Assembly (NCBI GenBank): GCA_910585655.1
Contig: CAJUFW010000097.1
Location: forward strand, 1 to 5,073
DNA from: an uncultured Lachnospiraceae bacterium
Lineage (GTDB): Bacteria; Bacillota_A; Clostridia; Lachnospirales; Lachnospiraceae
DNA: 5,073 nucleotides
Reading direction: 5' to 3'
Shown piece after piece: positions 4,900-5,073 of this stretch. Numbering within the stretch: position 1 is the first letter of the stretch; the number at the start of each line of letters is the position of its first letter. Under the pieces are notes generated by a model. The model saw only the letters and a program-made list of their open reading frames with translations, was not told the origin of the DNA and searched no databases. Position numbers and translations under genes: made by a program.

Positions 4900-5073
4900 A
4901 TGGCTAAGGAAGCTTTAGGAATGATTGAAACGAGAGGTTTAACCGCTGCAATCGAGGCAGCAGACGCTATGACCAAGGCGGCAGAGGTAACGTTGATTGG
5001 TACGGAGAAAATCGGTTCCGGACTGGTAACGGTGATGGTACGTGGGGATGTAGGCGCGGTAAAGGCTGCCGTG
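4900..5073 (+). CDS. pduA: PduA-like BMC-H shell protein (partial, runs off window end)
   Basis: The first 58 codons read MAKEALGMIETRGL and continue as a classic hexameric BMC-H domain, open at the window end (full length in the family is about 90-95 residues). Numbering matches Salmonella PduA directly: K26, the conserved hexamer-edge lysine; pore motif KIGSGL at 37-42 with S40 lining the pore; and VRGDVGAVKAAV from 48. This is probably the main facet protein, whose small polar pore passes substrates such as 1,2-propanediol in PduA. AGGAGG (4886-4891) lies eight bases before the ATG, and two hairpins lie further upstream, consistent with high expression. EutM is the close alternative, but GLTAAIEAADAM and EKIGSGL favour PduA. 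Confidence 0.94.
   Translation, partial: MAKEALGMIETRGLTAAIEAADAMTKAAEVTLIGTEKIGSGLVTVMVRGDVGAVKAAV

Overview
The window is the start of a bacterial microcompartment (BMC) operon, read entirely on the + strand. The genes are: a class II sugar-phosphate aldolase, a stand-alone HbpS/GlcG-type (PduO C-terminal-like) protein, a CoA-acylating aldehyde dehydrogenase, a zinc alcohol dehydrogenase, and two BMC-H shell proteins, the last cut by the window end. All four non-shell proteins carry a short amphipathic encapsulation-peptide-like helix: at the C-terminus of the aldolase and at the N-terminus of the other three. All four therefore look like cargo.

The strong AGGAGG ribosome sites, GTG starts, near-consensus sigma-A promoter with an A-rich leader, and gene content point to a Firmicute of the class Clostridia, probably Lachnospiraceae. 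The set resembles the fucose/rhamnose (GRM5-type) microcompartment loci described from Clostridium phytofermentans and gut relatives. The species cannot be fixed from the sequence.

Layout: 1-40 is not genomic; it is Illumina TruSeq adapter with part of an index, so this is an untrimmed contig end. 41-246 holds upstream A-rich repeats, a promoter (108-136), a leader with three AAAAACAA repeats, and a small hairpin. 247-3059 holds the aldolase, HbpS-like and aldehyde dehydrogenase genes, tightly packed, the last two overlapping by 10 bases. 3060-3189 is a gap with a perfect 10-bp hairpin. 3190-4755 holds the alcohol dehydrogenase and a shell protein with an enlarged pore loop. 4756-4899 is a gap with a 12-bp direct repeat and two hairpins. 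4900 to the end is a PduA-like shell gene. No rRNA, tRNA, CRISPR, mobile element or canonical U-tract terminator was seen.

Inferred pathway: the aldolase splits a deoxyhexulose 1-phosphate (fuculose-1-P and/or rhamnulose-1-P) into DHAP and lactaldehyde. The alcohol dehydrogenase and acylating aldehyde dehydrogenase then handle lactaldehyde and/or propionaldehyde inside the shell, recycling NAD(H) and CoA. The expected 1,2-propanediol dehydratase (a glycyl radical enzyme in this locus type), its activase and the phosphotransacylase are not in the window and would be expected further along the operon or elsewhere. The system class is known. The less ordinary details are the Cys-rich linker in the aldolase, the stand-alone encapsulated HbpS domain, the extended-pore shell protein, the near-identical targeting peptides facing each other across a gene boundary, and the intercistronic hairpins.
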